Of a stretch of 64,000 nucleotides of DNA, positions 50,801 to 62,533 are shown in pieces (position 1 is the first letter of the stretch; each line of letters opens with the position of its first letter). The stretch is from Copromyces sp. CBS 386.78 (taxonomy: Eukaryota > Ascomycota > Sordariomycetes > Sordariales > Sordariaceae): positions 186,001 to 250,000 of the forward strand of contig MU839144.1 of assembly GCA_030685235.1 (NCBI GenBank), in the 5' to 3' direction. The notes under the pieces were generated by a model, which searched no databases, was not told the origin of the DNA, and was given only the letters and a program-made list of their open reading frames with translations. Position numbers and translations under genes: made by a program.

Positions 50801-51611
50801 GGTATCCCGCCGCTGTATATCGTCGGACTCAAAAAGATCGTCGAGTTTCGTGGTGTTGTACGACCCCCATTCTGCATTGAACCCACCACGCCTCAGTTAT
50901 GCAGCATAACGCCGATCTGAAGACACTCCGCATTCCTTCTACGACACCATCGTCAAATTGGGTTTTGTGGCTTCTGGCTCCATCTTGACCATGTATCATC
51001 TTCATTCCCTTTCTTGAATGTTGCAGCTCCGGCTGTTTGTGGCTCTGGAGTTGAGCGATCTGGAGGCCTCCGTTAGGATCACCATCTTAGCACCTTGCAG
51101 TTCCATTATTCCCAAGTGGCCGTTCATCGAGGAGGCAAGACGAACAAGTCCCGCGCTTGTCAAGAGGAAGTCCAGTACCTTCATTCTCATTTTATTCTCG
51201 TTGGTCAATGTTTCGTCAGTGTTTCGGCGACGCATCCAGCTCCTCTAATGTCATTCGGGGTGCACCGGCGTTGCGGAGGTTGTGATCGGACACCTCAGGC
51301 GCACCCACCTCTTGACGGCCTACCACCTGATGGCTTCGAAGAGTCAAGGATAAGTACACATTGCACCACACACACAGAACCATTCTGTTTTCATTTTTGA
51401 TCTTTATTCTTCGACTGTTCAACTCACGCTGAACTCTTTCTCTCTTTTATTTTGGGAAAGCACCTTTGGATCAGCCTCCTACACTCCTCCGCCATCTCTT
51501 ATCGTAACAAAAAAAATGTGTAATGGACAAAGGAGAAACCGTTCTGGCGAAAAATAACAGACGGAGCCTCCATGAAAGGAAGAGAAACACCCTTACTAAC
51601 TACCAACCACC
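47817..51611. other. Intergenic region upstream of the MATE gene
   Basis: About 3.8 kb lie between two minus-strand genes. The part near 47.8-48.3 kb should hold the MATE promoter. Several open frames overlap on both strands, including a 236-codon minus-strand one at 48,756-49,466 that lacks an ATG at its start and has low-complexity His/Ser content. None is supported as a gene. Confidence 0.5.
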
Positions 51612-52280
51612 TCAGCACCTCCTCCACTCCAAGTCCCAGGCCTCGCTAATCGCCTCGAAGTACGACTTCTGATTGCGTAGGGCACCGCGGAAGTTGATGT
51701 TCAGAATGCCAAAGCCGTCATCGAAGGACGTGGTGCACGACGACCAGGCCCTGGCGTTGAAGTGGTTCTGAAGGGTGACTGCCTTGTCAATCTTGGACGA
51801 GCCGTCGTTGGAGAGTATGCCCTTGCTAGTAACCTGTTGTTTTTCTAACGTATCAGTTTCTTGTCGCTTCTCACCTCTGCTTTTTGCTAGGTAACGACAA
51901 GGAGAACTCACAGAATTGTCCGCATTCGAGCTATAGTAAACAGTCGAGAAGTAATCCAGCGCAGCGCCTGGGTCCAGCGTCACATGGCCATCCACGAACG
52001 TGTCCTTGATGGAAACCTGCCAGCCCGCCGCCAGGCCCTTGGCCTGCAGGTGCACCTGGCAATTGGCCGTCCGGTTTACCGTGTTGGGGTACTCGATGGC
52101 GAAGTGGTTGAAGGTCAGGGTCGGGTCGTTCAGGCTGCCGCTGAACTTGGCCTGTGTCTGTGGGCATCCGCTGCCCGAGTAGCTGATGGAGTTGATGCGC
52201 GGGGTCCCTGCTGGAGACTCGGCGAGGGCGAGGGTTGTGAGGGAGAGGAGGGTGGTGAGCGTGGTGGTGATGGGACCCAT
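51612..52280 (-). CDS. Secreted DUF4360 family protein
   Basis: Two exons (52280-51912 and 51833-51612) joined across a 78-bp intron (GTGAGT..AACAG, phase 0) give 196 residues. The N-terminus MGPITTTLTTLLSLTTLALA is a signal peptide. The mature part shows the DUF4360 pattern: PRINSISYSGSGCPQ, LTFNHFAIEYP, NCQVHLQAKGLAAGWQVSI and LQNHFNARAWSSCTTSF, ending WDLEWRRC. The conserved cysteines suggest disulfides. Proteins of this family are small, secreted and fungal, with no established function. The start at 52,280 is chosen because the signal peptide begins there; an upstream extension would put a hydrophilic stretch in front of it. Confidence 0.9.
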   Translation of the reverse strand: MGPITTTLTTLLSLTTLALAESPAGTPRINSISYSGSGCPQTQAKFSGSLNDPTLTFNHFAIEYPNTVNRTANCQVHLQAKGLAAGWQVSIKDTFVDGHVTLDPGAALDYFSTVYYSSNADNSVSSPCRYLAKSRGEKRQETDTLEKQQVTSKGILSNDGSSKIDKAVTLQNHFNARAWSSCTTSFDDGFGILNINFRGALRNQKSYFEAISEAWDLEWRRC

Positions 52281-54989
52281 TTTTGACTGTTGTGTTTTGT
52301 GTTGTGTTGTGTGATATGTGACTGACTGGCTGACACCTAGTGTAGTGATGACAAATAGTCGGTGCCTTGGTGTTGACAAGATGGAAGTTCAAGTGTCAAG
52401 CTATTGTAGCAAGGGACTTCGGATGGCAGATGGTACTGTTGTAAGTGATTAAGGTATGATGATGATGAGCAAAGAGAGAGAACTCGGCATCTGGGGAACA
52501 GGGCTTCTCTCATCCTTCTTATAGACCATGCTAGCTAATATGATGCAATTTAGACTCCGACTTCACTTATTGTCGCCTTTTCCCTCTAAAACACCTATGC
52601 AAAGGGTCTAGATCGATCATCGTCGTGACGAAAGAAATTTGAACATGGTAGACCTCATTTGCCACGCAACGCACGCTGCGTAAATTGAAGTGATGGAATC
52701 GTGCGAAGTGGAACGCATGAGGTAGGAAAATATAATGTTCGCCGTTAATTACAGTGGCCATGATAGTAGCAGTACCACCCATTCAATCCCCCGGGAACCG
52801 CAGTTCCAGCGACACCAAAAGGCGAAAAGAAAACTTTAACAGAACCACAGTTTGGATGCGGACCTTCCGGTCCCTATTTATCCATATTGGTTACCCGCGA
52901 ATTCGGAACCCGGGATTGGGCCAACGGTTCATTAGTCCCCAGGTCCCCTATATTGCCCGAGTCACGGCTCGTCCAGGAAAGGTACCAAAAATAGCGGTGC
53001 CCACAACAACTGCTAAGTGTGATTCCGTTATCCCTGGTTGAGTTTAGAGTAAAGTGCAACTCTACATGGTTCACACCATGTGTCTGTGTCCCGTCTGTCC
53101 GTCACCTAATTGAGGTTAAAACAGCGGCGATGTTTGGGCCGGCCAGTTAATGTTGTTCGCTTCTTTGCTTGGCTTGGGGTGGCCGTGCGGTTGAATGGTA
53201 CGACCAACCAACTATGAGAGATACCGAACTGGGGTGAATTATATCGTGAGAGAGAGATCGAGAGATTGATGGTTTTGGGGAATCAAAAGCCAGAAAAGCG
53301 AAGGAGGAGAGTGGTCCGTGATCGATTGCTTGGACTCATTTCACAATCTTGATGGGGGAGAAGTCTGGACGGAAAACGCGTCTTGCTCAAATTGTTCGCG
53401 CTTGGCTATTGCGACGCTGGATGCTTTGTCCGCTGCATTTGGATTGACTGTTTTTTCTCCTTCCTGTTTCGTCGTGAGCATTTTCTGAGCTCGATGATGG
53501 CTCGTTTACGGGCCATGGTTGAGTGTTGGAGGCAACGGACGGGAATCAGTGGAAATAGACTTGGGTTTCGTGATCCGACCCTTGGTTAAGACGCGGCTGA
53601 GGAAATAGTTTTGTCGCAGTTGCCTTCGTGCACGGCAGTTGTAGTTCCTCCTGTTTGATCAAGAGCTCTATATGATCGACATCAAGCACGTTGTTCCACC
53701 TACGGCTTTTGGATCTTGTAGCATCAGAATTCAGTGTTGATCATGGTCTTCACATACTAGTGGCACTTCACTCAGCCAAAGGGTAAGGTAATCCACCAAC
53801 TTGACCATAAGACCAATAAGAACACGGTTGGAATCGCTGCAACTCCATCTAAATGCACCTATTTCCGGCAAACCTAAACTCTTGAATCTCCAGATGCATG
53901 CATCTTTGTTACATGTTTTCCAGGGGTTACTGGCTACATGTAGGGGCCGGACGGCCGGACCAAGTGTTCCCACATGCAACAGACGACCCAGAACCCCAGA
54001 AAGTTCCACCAGAGTAACGGGACCAACGATCTTGTAGATTCCAGGCACTGATAGACCCTTGAATGTTGCCCCAGGACTTTACCAATGCCTGCGTAAGTTG
54101 ATATACGGAACCACAGGCGTCAGAAGCCAAGCTGTCCTATGTTGGTTGCCATGCTATGTCGCAGTGCAATATCTCGCTCGGGGGCCCCGGAGTCACTTCG
54201 ATCCTGGGGTAGTAGCATCATGTTTTTGCCCCTTCCAGGATAACGAGAGCCTGGTATGACCATGTCCCTATCACACTTTCCTCCTCAAGCTTGTTTTGAA
54301 GAGATGGATGGCGTTGTGTACGTGTTGTATGTGCCTACCATTGCCCCTCAATGCTCCCCTTTACGGCCAGAAGCGGCATACTAATCGCTCGGAATTGGCC
54401 TGCTGAAGATATGCTTTCCGTGGATAGGTAGGTAGATTCAGTTGATGGGAGGGAGGCAAAACGCCTGTGTAGGATAGAGCGTCTACCCTGGAGTTTCTGT
54501 CCCCTCGAATATCTCTGGAGGAATAGGTCGCCGGTGTAGGATTAGTACGAGGAACTACTAGCTCAACCCCACCTCTAGCTTCTCGATCATAGCAGCTAGG
54601 TCCTCAACAACTTAACTGCCACCTTCCTGCACTGGGAAGTCGTGACAGCAATAGCAGCACACGCATATCGGATACGCAACAGTTGCCGAACAACCTTTAC
54701 GGCAGACGACCATCATGCGAGATCACCAAACAGAACCGGGGTTCCATGGTCCATCTGCGTCAAGGGGCGACATAGATGTCGTCGACTCCTGGCTGGACCT
54801 CTACCAGAATCAGGTTGGTCAAGAACGGGACTTCGCCTGGTCACTGGAAAGTTGTGTGACGCATGCACCTCGTGGCAACTTCAGGATAAGATCCAGAACG
54901 GCTCTCAATCGATATACTTCACCTGCCTGATTGAATGGAATGACTGGTAGCCGTAGACCGTGGAAGGGGTTGCTTCGGTACTTTACTTA
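52281..54989. other. Intergenic region upstream of the DUF4360 gene
   Basis: It contains the presumed promoter of the secreted protein gene next to 52,281. No gene, tRNA or obvious repeat was recognised in the rest. Confidence 0.5.
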
Positions 54990-55346
54990 AGTTGTGTTCG
55001 GTGACCCAGTATGCCAGTAACAGTAAGGAAGTTTATATGGCAGTAAGCAACAGCATACTGCCGTGATTTTTGCGTTCGGCTGTTTTCCAGTAAAAATCTG
55101 CAAATTGATGTAGGTCGCTGCACTTCCCCCAACTCCCCCAATGGCCTGCATCTGACCAATCAGAAGGCCAGAAATCGTTGGAGATCTTACTGCTTTCTTC
55201 GCTTTCATACTGCGTCAAACCCCATGTTTATACCAGTATAAAAGCACTGCATTACTGTTGCATTACTGTACAGCGATTTCGCTGCAGGCCATCAACAGTA
55301 TATGCAACCTCTACGATACTGGTCTACTGGGTCACCGAACACAACT
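54990..55346. mobile_element. MITE copy 1 (Harbinger-like, 357 bp)
   Basis: The ends are inverted repeats, AGTTGTGTTCGGTGACCCAGTA at the left and its exact complement at the right (22 bp, with partial similarity beyond). The flanking 3-bp repeat is TTA (54,987-54,989 and 55,347-55,349). A TNA-type 3-bp duplication suggests the PIF/Harbinger superfamily. It matches copy 2 at 56,143 except for an inverted central segment. Confidence 0.85.
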
Positions 55347-56142
55347 TTAGGTAATCAGTGCCACGACGGAACAAATCCGTTTTTCGCCCTCCCACTCCCC
55401 CTGCCATGCTTTTTGAGAGGTTGGTAATGTCGTATCGTACCTGATGTTGACGTCGGATGGCAAAAAAAGACTGGGAGGTTTGTCCCTGGAATTGGGTGAA
55501 GGGGAAACCTCAATCGATGCTTGGGACTAGGCAGGTACCGCGTTGTTTCCCTGCCGACTGAGACCAAAATCCATTCCACATAGATGCTTAGGTAACAGGA
55601 TGATTGCGACTTTGCTCTTTCCAACTTTAGAGTCCATACGGTGCCAGCCGGAGATTAAAGGGTCAAGTGGAAGGTAAAAGGCTCACGCAAAAAGTGCAGT
55701 CCAGTGCTGTAAATACATGTAAAAGCCTTGATTGAGCGGAAGCTGAGTCCTTCTACCTTAGCATCTAAAGGGGAGGGGGCCGGGCGATGCCGGAGGCTAC
55801 CTCTAGGAGCTTTGCTGCACTTGCCCTAGATCGGACGAGAAAGATCTGCAATTTCCAGAGCTGAACTAACGTTGTGAAGACTTGAGCACCCGGACCTAAA
55901 CGACGGGAAGTGAAGGGCTGATTGATAGGTACCTACCTACCTTTAAAGACGGGCCGACGTTAAACGAAAAACTGCCCGAACTGCCGAACATACCTAAAGA
56001 CGGACGCAGGACCTATAAAGCTCTCAGTTTTACTGCATCCTATAATGCACGGAGTTGAAGTGCACTCAGCGAGACGCCACTTCAAGCGGCCAGATCTGCC
56101 ATCCATGCAGTGCGGGCCGGCAACGGCATTGAGGAAATTTCA
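55347..56142. other. Spacer between the two MITE copies
   Basis: About 800 bp of unique intergenic DNA with TACCTACC-type motifs near 55,930. No gene is seen. Confidence 0.5.
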
Positions 56143-56497
56143 AGTTGCGTTCGGTCGCCCAGTATGCCAGTAATAGTAAGAAGTTTATATGGCAGTAAGC
56201 AACAGCATACTACCGTGATTTTTGCGTTCGGCTGTTTTCCAGTAAAAATCTGCAAGTCAATGTAGGTCGCTGCACTTCCCCCAACTCCCCCAATGGCCTG
56301 CATCTGACCAATCAGAAGGCCAGAAATCGTTAGAGATCTTATTACTTTCTTCGCTTCCATACTGCTTCAAACCCCATATTTATACCAATATGAAAGCACT
56401 ACATTACTATTACATTACTATTAATGGCCTGCAGCGAAATCGCTATACAGTAATGCAACCTCTACGATACTGGCATACTGGGCGACCGAACGCAACT
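56143..56497. mobile_element. MITE copy 2 (Harbinger-like, 355 bp)
   Basis: Inverted ends AGTTGCGTTCGGTCGCCCAGTA and complement, with a 3-bp flanking repeat TCA (56,140-56,142 and 56,498-56,500). Same orientation as copy 1. It shows several C/T and G/A differences from it and the reversed central segment. Confidence 0.85.
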
Positions 56498-56880
56498 TCA
56501 GGTAGTGTCGTGAACTGAGCATACCTAGAACTGAACTCCAAAAACGAAGAGAATGGAATTCGTCATATACTAACGTTTACCGTAACCAACGTATCGCTTC
56601 GCAGATTCAACTCCGATTCCATCATTATGCCGTTCATTCCTTCCCCAATGAAGGAGGGGAGTTTCCTGCATTGCACGACTCCGCGTGCAAGCTCCTTCAG
56701 TCCCGTCCTTTGCGTAAGAGTGGCCGAAACCCAACTCTTCCTATCCCACAAAAACCTTTCCTCTAAGGGGGCTATCCAGATCTTCTTTCGTCGAGACTAT
56801 ACTAGTTATAGTACGCCAAAACTTCTTGTAATCAACTCTTTAAACTATATTAACCGCCGCACCAACGTCAGAACAATGCT

Positions 56881-58032
56881 TCACTTCTTCTTCTCCTGAG
56901 TGGTAACGACGCAGTCGTCACTCTCGTACTGGGGAAGCGCACCACCCTCTTCGAGCCTGGCCAAGTCGGCAGGGAAGTAGATGCCGTCGATGGGAACCGG
57001 GTCCTGGTTGTGGAGGTACATGAAGTAGTAGTACATGCCGCAGAAGACGCCGCCGCCAATGGCGTTTCCGAGGAGAGCAGGAATGATGCCTGGTTCAGGA
57101 GTGTTAGTATCAACGAGCAAAGGAGGGGAAACAGGAACATACCCTTCCAGATGTAAAGGCCGACAGTGACCTCGGGGGTGCCGTGCCAAATACCCATGGG
57201 GATGAAGAACATGTTGGCGACAACGTGATCAAGGCCGAGAATGGCGAAGCAGAACACAGGCCACCACATGCCCATGGCACGAGACATGAGATCTCTACCC
57301 GCAAGACCGAGAAAGGCAGCGAGACAGACGAGCCAGTTGCAGCCGATAGCGCGGATGAAGATGTGGTGCCATTCGGGAACAACTTGCTTGGCGTAGACGT
57401 AGCTCTGAATCACCTTTACTTGAGCAGGATCTTTGAACAAGCCGCCATCTGGAAACAGAAAGAAAAATTAGCGTTGCTCTAAAGCGGTTGATCCCGTCGG
57501 ACAAAGAGAAGGTAACATACAACCAAAGATAATTGCCATAACAAAAAGACAGCCGCAGAGGTTACCCCAGAAGCAGATGAACCAATGGAGCAACATCTTA
57601 TACCAAGGGACACGGCCTTGAAGGCAAGCCACACCAGTCAACTGTTGGACAAGAGGTTAGCACCCGGAAAACACACAAAAATCCTTTGCATCTTCAACAT
57701 CCACAACATACCATGGTAGAACCGGTAAACAAGTCGGCACCGCTCATAAAGATCATAACCAAGGCGCAAGGGAAGAGAATGGCGCTGATGGTCTTGACGA
57801 GACCAGGAGTGTTCTCGGCCATCCAGGGAATGTTGCTGGCGATGAAAGTGGCACCACCGACGAAGGATACTAGACAGCCAGCATACACGGCCGAGCAGAA
57901 GATCTTGGCCGGGAACATGTTGGCCTTGAAGGTACCCAGACGGCCGACGATTTCGATCGTCTCGATAGGGCTGTAGGCGTTGCCATTGCGAATCCAGACG
58001 GTGTTCTGCTGGTTTTGAATGCGAGCGCCCAT
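56881..58032 (-). CDS. Formate/nitrite transporter (FNT family)
   Basis: Four exons (58032-57712, 57641-57521, 57448-57143 and 57089-56881) give 318 residues, the usual size. Introns are 70, 72 and 53 bp, each with a GTATGT donor, and all restore the frame. Family features: NAYSPIETIEIVGRLGTFKA before the first helix, FMSGADLFTGSTM (helix with the conserved TG), WFICFWGNLCGCLF, RAIGCNWLVCLAAFLGLAGR, the GLDHVVANMFFIPMG segment, and PALLGNAIGGGVFCGMYYYF. FNT proteins are pentameric plasma-membrane channels of six helices that carry formate or nitrite. In fungi a relative (NitA) imports nitrite. No nitrate reductase or nitrite reductase gene lies nearby, so formate versus nitrite cannot be decided. 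Confidence 0.93.
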
Positions 58033-60386
58033 CTTGGCGGTTTGACTATCGGCTCAGAAGCTCGAAACCGGGTGGTTGTTGCTATGTGATGGAAGAGAGA
58101 GGCGTTCCCCCGTACTGGGAACTTTGGCGGATGTTGGGACGAACTGCTGGTCGTCGACGGAGGCTCAGGAACTATGTCGCGCCCAGCGATAGGCGAGAAG
58201 TGTTCGTAATGGTGCAGGGTTGAGATGATGGAGTAAGGTATAGTAGTGTAAGAAGATGAACCAACGGCTGACAGAGAATCGGACGGAGGTCGAGGCAAGT
58301 AGTCCTTCAAATGTGTGGGAGCTGAACAGGAGAAACAGCCTATAAAAGCATTCCCCCAAAGCTGTGGATATTTCGTGGCTCCGTGGTGGAGTCGAGTTCC
58401 AACACCAGGTACACCCCTCGAAAGTCGAGACCAGGAATGGAAGGTCCCATGCCTGTTTGCTGAGATATGAAGTCACTCCAATGGACTTTGAAAGTCTGGA
58501 GCATCTTCTTGGGAGTGAGGCGTCCGCGTCCGCAACTTTGTGAACGGCAAAGATGGAAATTGTATCAAGCCTCTCTTTCCACAACGGAGGCTCAAGAACA
58601 TGAAAAGACGGAGAAGGGAAACTATTGGCTTTGAATGGATCTCTTGACCCTTATGCTGCCGGTGAGACCGTGAAAGTCTAGTTGTTTTCAACCGAAGCTG
58701 CCCGGGTCTCGTCCGTGGTTAGCACGGCAGGGTGAAGACCAGAAACCTGGCTGGGGTTGAGGCGCACAAGAAAAGTGGATAGGATGAAATAAAGTTCAGA
58801 TGCGGCGCACCGGCCCCCGTGCGCATCCGGTCTGATGGTTCTCGGAGTCGATATGAGCGGTTCGTGAACAGCACAAGCCCCCAACGGTGGCTGCTTCATG
58901 TGCCAAATGTGTCAAATGTGTCAAATGTTGACTTGACTCCCATTCTTCACTTTCACGATGTCAGCCGTTTCGGATCGCCCAGATCCCCCAGAACAAGAAG
59001 ACTCAAGTGAAAGGATCATGGAAGAAGGCTTGTCTCCAAGGGGGGTTCAAAATCTCCTGCTTTACCACAACAATGAGCAAATTTGACCGAGGTGGCGAGG
59101 TGTGATGACTCGCGCCGTACCCAGCTTACCGTGACCCAGTTGTGATCAAACTACGCCCAGTTGCAGAATCTCATGCATAACCCTCGATGACCCTCCTTCC
59201 AAGATCACCAGAAGTTGACTGTGGACCGGATTACCGAACGGGCATCTTTGAAGTGCATGGCGACGACGATGCTTGGGGTTTTGTTTTGCATGCAAGTGTC
59301 CGTCGACCGTGAGGCTTGAATCTTTGTTGACTATTCCGTCTCCAAAAGGCCTTTCTGCTTTTTTTCTTCTTTTTTTTTTTTCTGTTTTTTTTTTTGCCTG
59401 AGGTTAAACATGCACGGGTTGTCGTTGACAACCACAAGATAAGCGTGACCCCTTTTTCTTCGGGCTTAGCCGAAGCCCAAGGTAAACAAAGCAATGCCCA
59501 GCCGAAACCTCCTTGTGTCCGGAGGGCCGTGCACTTGGCGGGCAGCCGGCAGTCTAGAGGTAGCAATGCGTTAAACCGGCACCGATACGGCTAGGACGCG
59601 ACACTCTTTGCCCCCTGGAACATTCTGCGCACCCACAAGTGCGTCTCTCCGCATCGTCCATAGTGTACTGAAAGCCGCATTATGACTTGCGCGCGTATCC
59701 GGGGGATTGATCGTTTCTCCAGTGCCATCGGTCAGATGGCGGTTGGCGGCTAATGCGTTGGAGAGGTTGACAGGGAGGAATGGATGGGGTCGAAGGAACG
59801 CCGAAGCTCCTTGGATTCATTTTTCTCCGCTCACCCTTGACGGAGCGACACCGACTATTGGACCTCGGGGCCAGATTCAGCCGATGGAAAGCTTCCAGTG
59901 CTCAGCGCCTGAACACCTGTTGTGGACCAAGGGCAAGATTCCAGCCCACGCAGCTGACCGATGTCAGCCCCTTGCACAATAGAAACAGTCTTTTGTACCG
60001 GATGAACTGGAACTCGAAGAGGTATCATGACATCAGAAACACAATCAACAAACACCAACCGATGATCCCCCTTTCCAACGGCTCCTGTGATTCCACACCG
60101 ACCTTGCAAGAGCAACGGCAGCGGCAGCAGCAGCAGATAGCATTTTTTCCCCAAGAACCATAACACCAAACTCCGAAGACCGCAAAACAAAACACCAATG
60201 CAAGTGTTTCGAACGACAACCACAATGACGAGCACGACGATGCCCTGCTCGCTCGGCCTAGAAGCCAACAAATCATGAAGGATGAAAGTGGTGTCGAATA
60301 GGGCAGACAGACCGGACCCGGAGCGGAAAAAGTAAATTCACGCCCGTAGCTTAGCCGAACGACCCAATTCTCGAAAACTTTGCCGA
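58033..60386. other. Intergenic region upstream of the FNT gene
   Basis: It contains the presumed FNT promoter and leader near 58.0-58.6 kb, then T-rich runs at about 59,360-59,395. No gene was recognised. The 3' end of the SAT4-like gene closes the region. Confidence 0.5.
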
Positions 60387-62533
60387 TCAAGGGTTCCGGT
60401 CCGCCGCGCGAGTCTCCTCTTCACTTGCCCGCGCTGACTGAGTGACGTAAATCGACTTTGTCACGGGGATGGATAATCGCAGATGAGCCCTTGGCGGAGC
60501 TCTGAGCTGGGAATCTCCACCGTCATCTCCATCTGGCGTGTCGTGATGTTGATGTGACACCGTCCCGCCCAGGGATGTGCCCGTCATTGACATGGAATCT
60601 TGGTCTCGGTCCCGTCCCAATTCGCGGCTACCCCCCCTATTCTCACGTTCTTGCATCGAGGTGGTCGACGTACCACTACCACTACCACCACCACCACCAC
60701 CACCACCATGGATCCCCCGAGCTTCAAGGTCGGATATTCGCAGGGCGGCTTCTTTTCGAAACAGTTCATTATAGACGCGACGGTCATGGTTGTCGTACTC
60801 GTCCACGCTCGACAAGGCGCCCTCTCCGCCTAGTTTCATCTCCGGCATCGGGCTCGTCGCGGTAGAATTCGAGCGGTGCCGTCGATGTGTGCGAGATCGA
60901 GCGTGAGCGAATGAGTGGCTGGATCCTCGCCTACTGTGGATGCTTCTGCTGTGGGTGCTGTGGATAGGGGTGATCCAGGGGAGACTGTGGTCGTGGATGT
61001 AACGGCTACCGGTGGACAACAGCCGAGGGAAAAGTCGCTGGATAAGCGGCTTGAGAGTCATGATGCATACACAAGCAATGGCAGCATTGACTTCTACACT
61101 TGTCCAGTACATGAGCGTCGGCATGTTGTATGTCGAGTCGAAGGGCTTATGGTATTTGAACCAGTCAGCAGATTGGCGGTTGTTCTCGATCAGAATTCAG
61201 AACCAAGAGGCGGAGGACAGAGACGATGCAAACACTAAATAACCGGAAACGGTAAGTCATGATGAACACAGGTACTGCCCCTTTACCATGGTGCTTGGGG
61301 ACAAGAAGGAGGGGAGGATGAGCGGGGTGTTTGATGCTTCTCGACTTACAAAAATCCCAAAGCAAAGACGCCGACTAGGGCGATCTTCTGGCGCCGTGGT
61401 AGCTTCAGTCTGGAAAGAGCTGGCATGGGGAGAGCCATAATGAACAAATCGGCGCCTATGTGGAGGCCGGCGTTTACCCACCACACATTGACGGGGTGGC
61501 AGTAGAGACCTTCTTTCCTGGGATCATGAAGTAGCTCCAGTCCCAGAAGGCGGCGAGAGGGACACATGCGGTGCAGACCGATATGATATGCCAGACGCCA
61601 ATGGCCGAGACGGCGACGATGCCGACTTGAATGGCCCGCTTTGTCCAGCTGTAGGTGAAGATTCGGCAGTAGAGCAGTAGGATGGAGATTCTGGTGAAGG
61701 CGAGACTCAGAGAGTAGAAGATGATCCCGTAGAAGGCTGCCTGTTGATACGACAAGTTTTTCCACCTGGTCAGCAAACTCTTCAAACTCTCAACCGCGAC
61801 TTCCAAATCCCGTCTCGGTCATCCACATCACAGCCGATGACAAGTTCGCAAAACTCAGGGAGGAATGCGCAACCGTACCCTTTCCAGCGCTGGCAGCTGC
61901 AGGGTGTCTACCTCCCATGCGTGCTTGCCTGCTCCTCTGACGGCTTCTATGCATCGGTGAAAGCTGTCAGTCAACCTGGCGGTGATCTTAGAACTGAGGT
62001 GGACCTGGGCCTGGGGAAATTGGAAGTGCTAACTGGGCTCCGCTCGGGAAGGACTGATGATGGGAGTGGGGATAACGTACGTTCAATCGCACTTGCTGAT
62101 ACTGCAGCGGAAAACACCTGCAAGAGACAACATCAAACGTCAGTCCCTTCCTTCACTCTGCAACATTTCCACTTTCTTCCATTCTTTCAGCCCAGAATGA
62201 ACATACCAGTGACGGTATGAGACACCAATCCGCCGGCCCCAGCACACTATTCAATTTGGTCCTCGTGTAAAACCGCAGCGCAACAAAGGTGAGTGCAACC
62301 AGCCATGTTATTATTGCACAAGCGATGATGTCGGCGTCGAGTGGTCGTCCGGCCTTGTCTGGTATTTTCCATTCTTGCCAGTATGTCCCGTTGACTGTTC
62401 CATTTGCGCTGGTCGTCACGTTGAAAGCCCCATACCCATTCCCCCCGACCGTCGAATTTGCACCACCACCACTTTGTCCGCCCGTTCCTGTCCCCGCTGT
62501 GTCATCTGCTGGCGTCGCTAGGTCGATCGTCAT
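60387..62533 (-). CDS. SAT4/PTH11-like seven-helix integral membrane protein, with apparent one-base frameshift
   Basis: Proposed exons are 62533-62207, 62117-62081, 61928-61879, 61788-61350, 61234-61204 and 60387-61145, for about 547 residues if one missing base is allowed. A Ser/Gly/Thr-rich N-terminus precedes seven helices. Typical fungal rhodopsin-like (SAT4/PTH11) segments are ADIIACAIITWLVALTFVAL with RFYTRTKL, WKNLSYQQAAFYGIIFYSLS, RISILLLYCRIF, CVPLAAFWDW, VNAGLHIGADLFIMALPMPA with LSRLKLPRRQK, and WTSVEVNAAIACVC with MTLKPLI. The long hydrophilic tail has a Gly run coded by a CCA repeat (60,681-60,710). Between FWDWSYFMIPGKK and LYCHPVNVWW the frame changes near 61,510; one extra G in the GG there would repair it. 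The tiny exons and the 58-bp last intron (donor GTTCTG, branch CTGAC) are less certain. Relatives are thought to act as surface receptors. Confidence 0.78.
60681..60710. repeat. CCA trinucleotide microsatellite inside the SAT4-like coding region
   Basis: About ten nearly perfect CCA units on the plus strand, read as consecutive glycines on the minus strand within the C-terminal tail. Confidence 0.8.

Noticed and set aside
61146..61234. Second frameshift in the SAT4-like gene
   Set aside because: A 58-bp intron with CTGAC branch site and AG acceptor explains the frame change, though its GTTCTG donor is weak.
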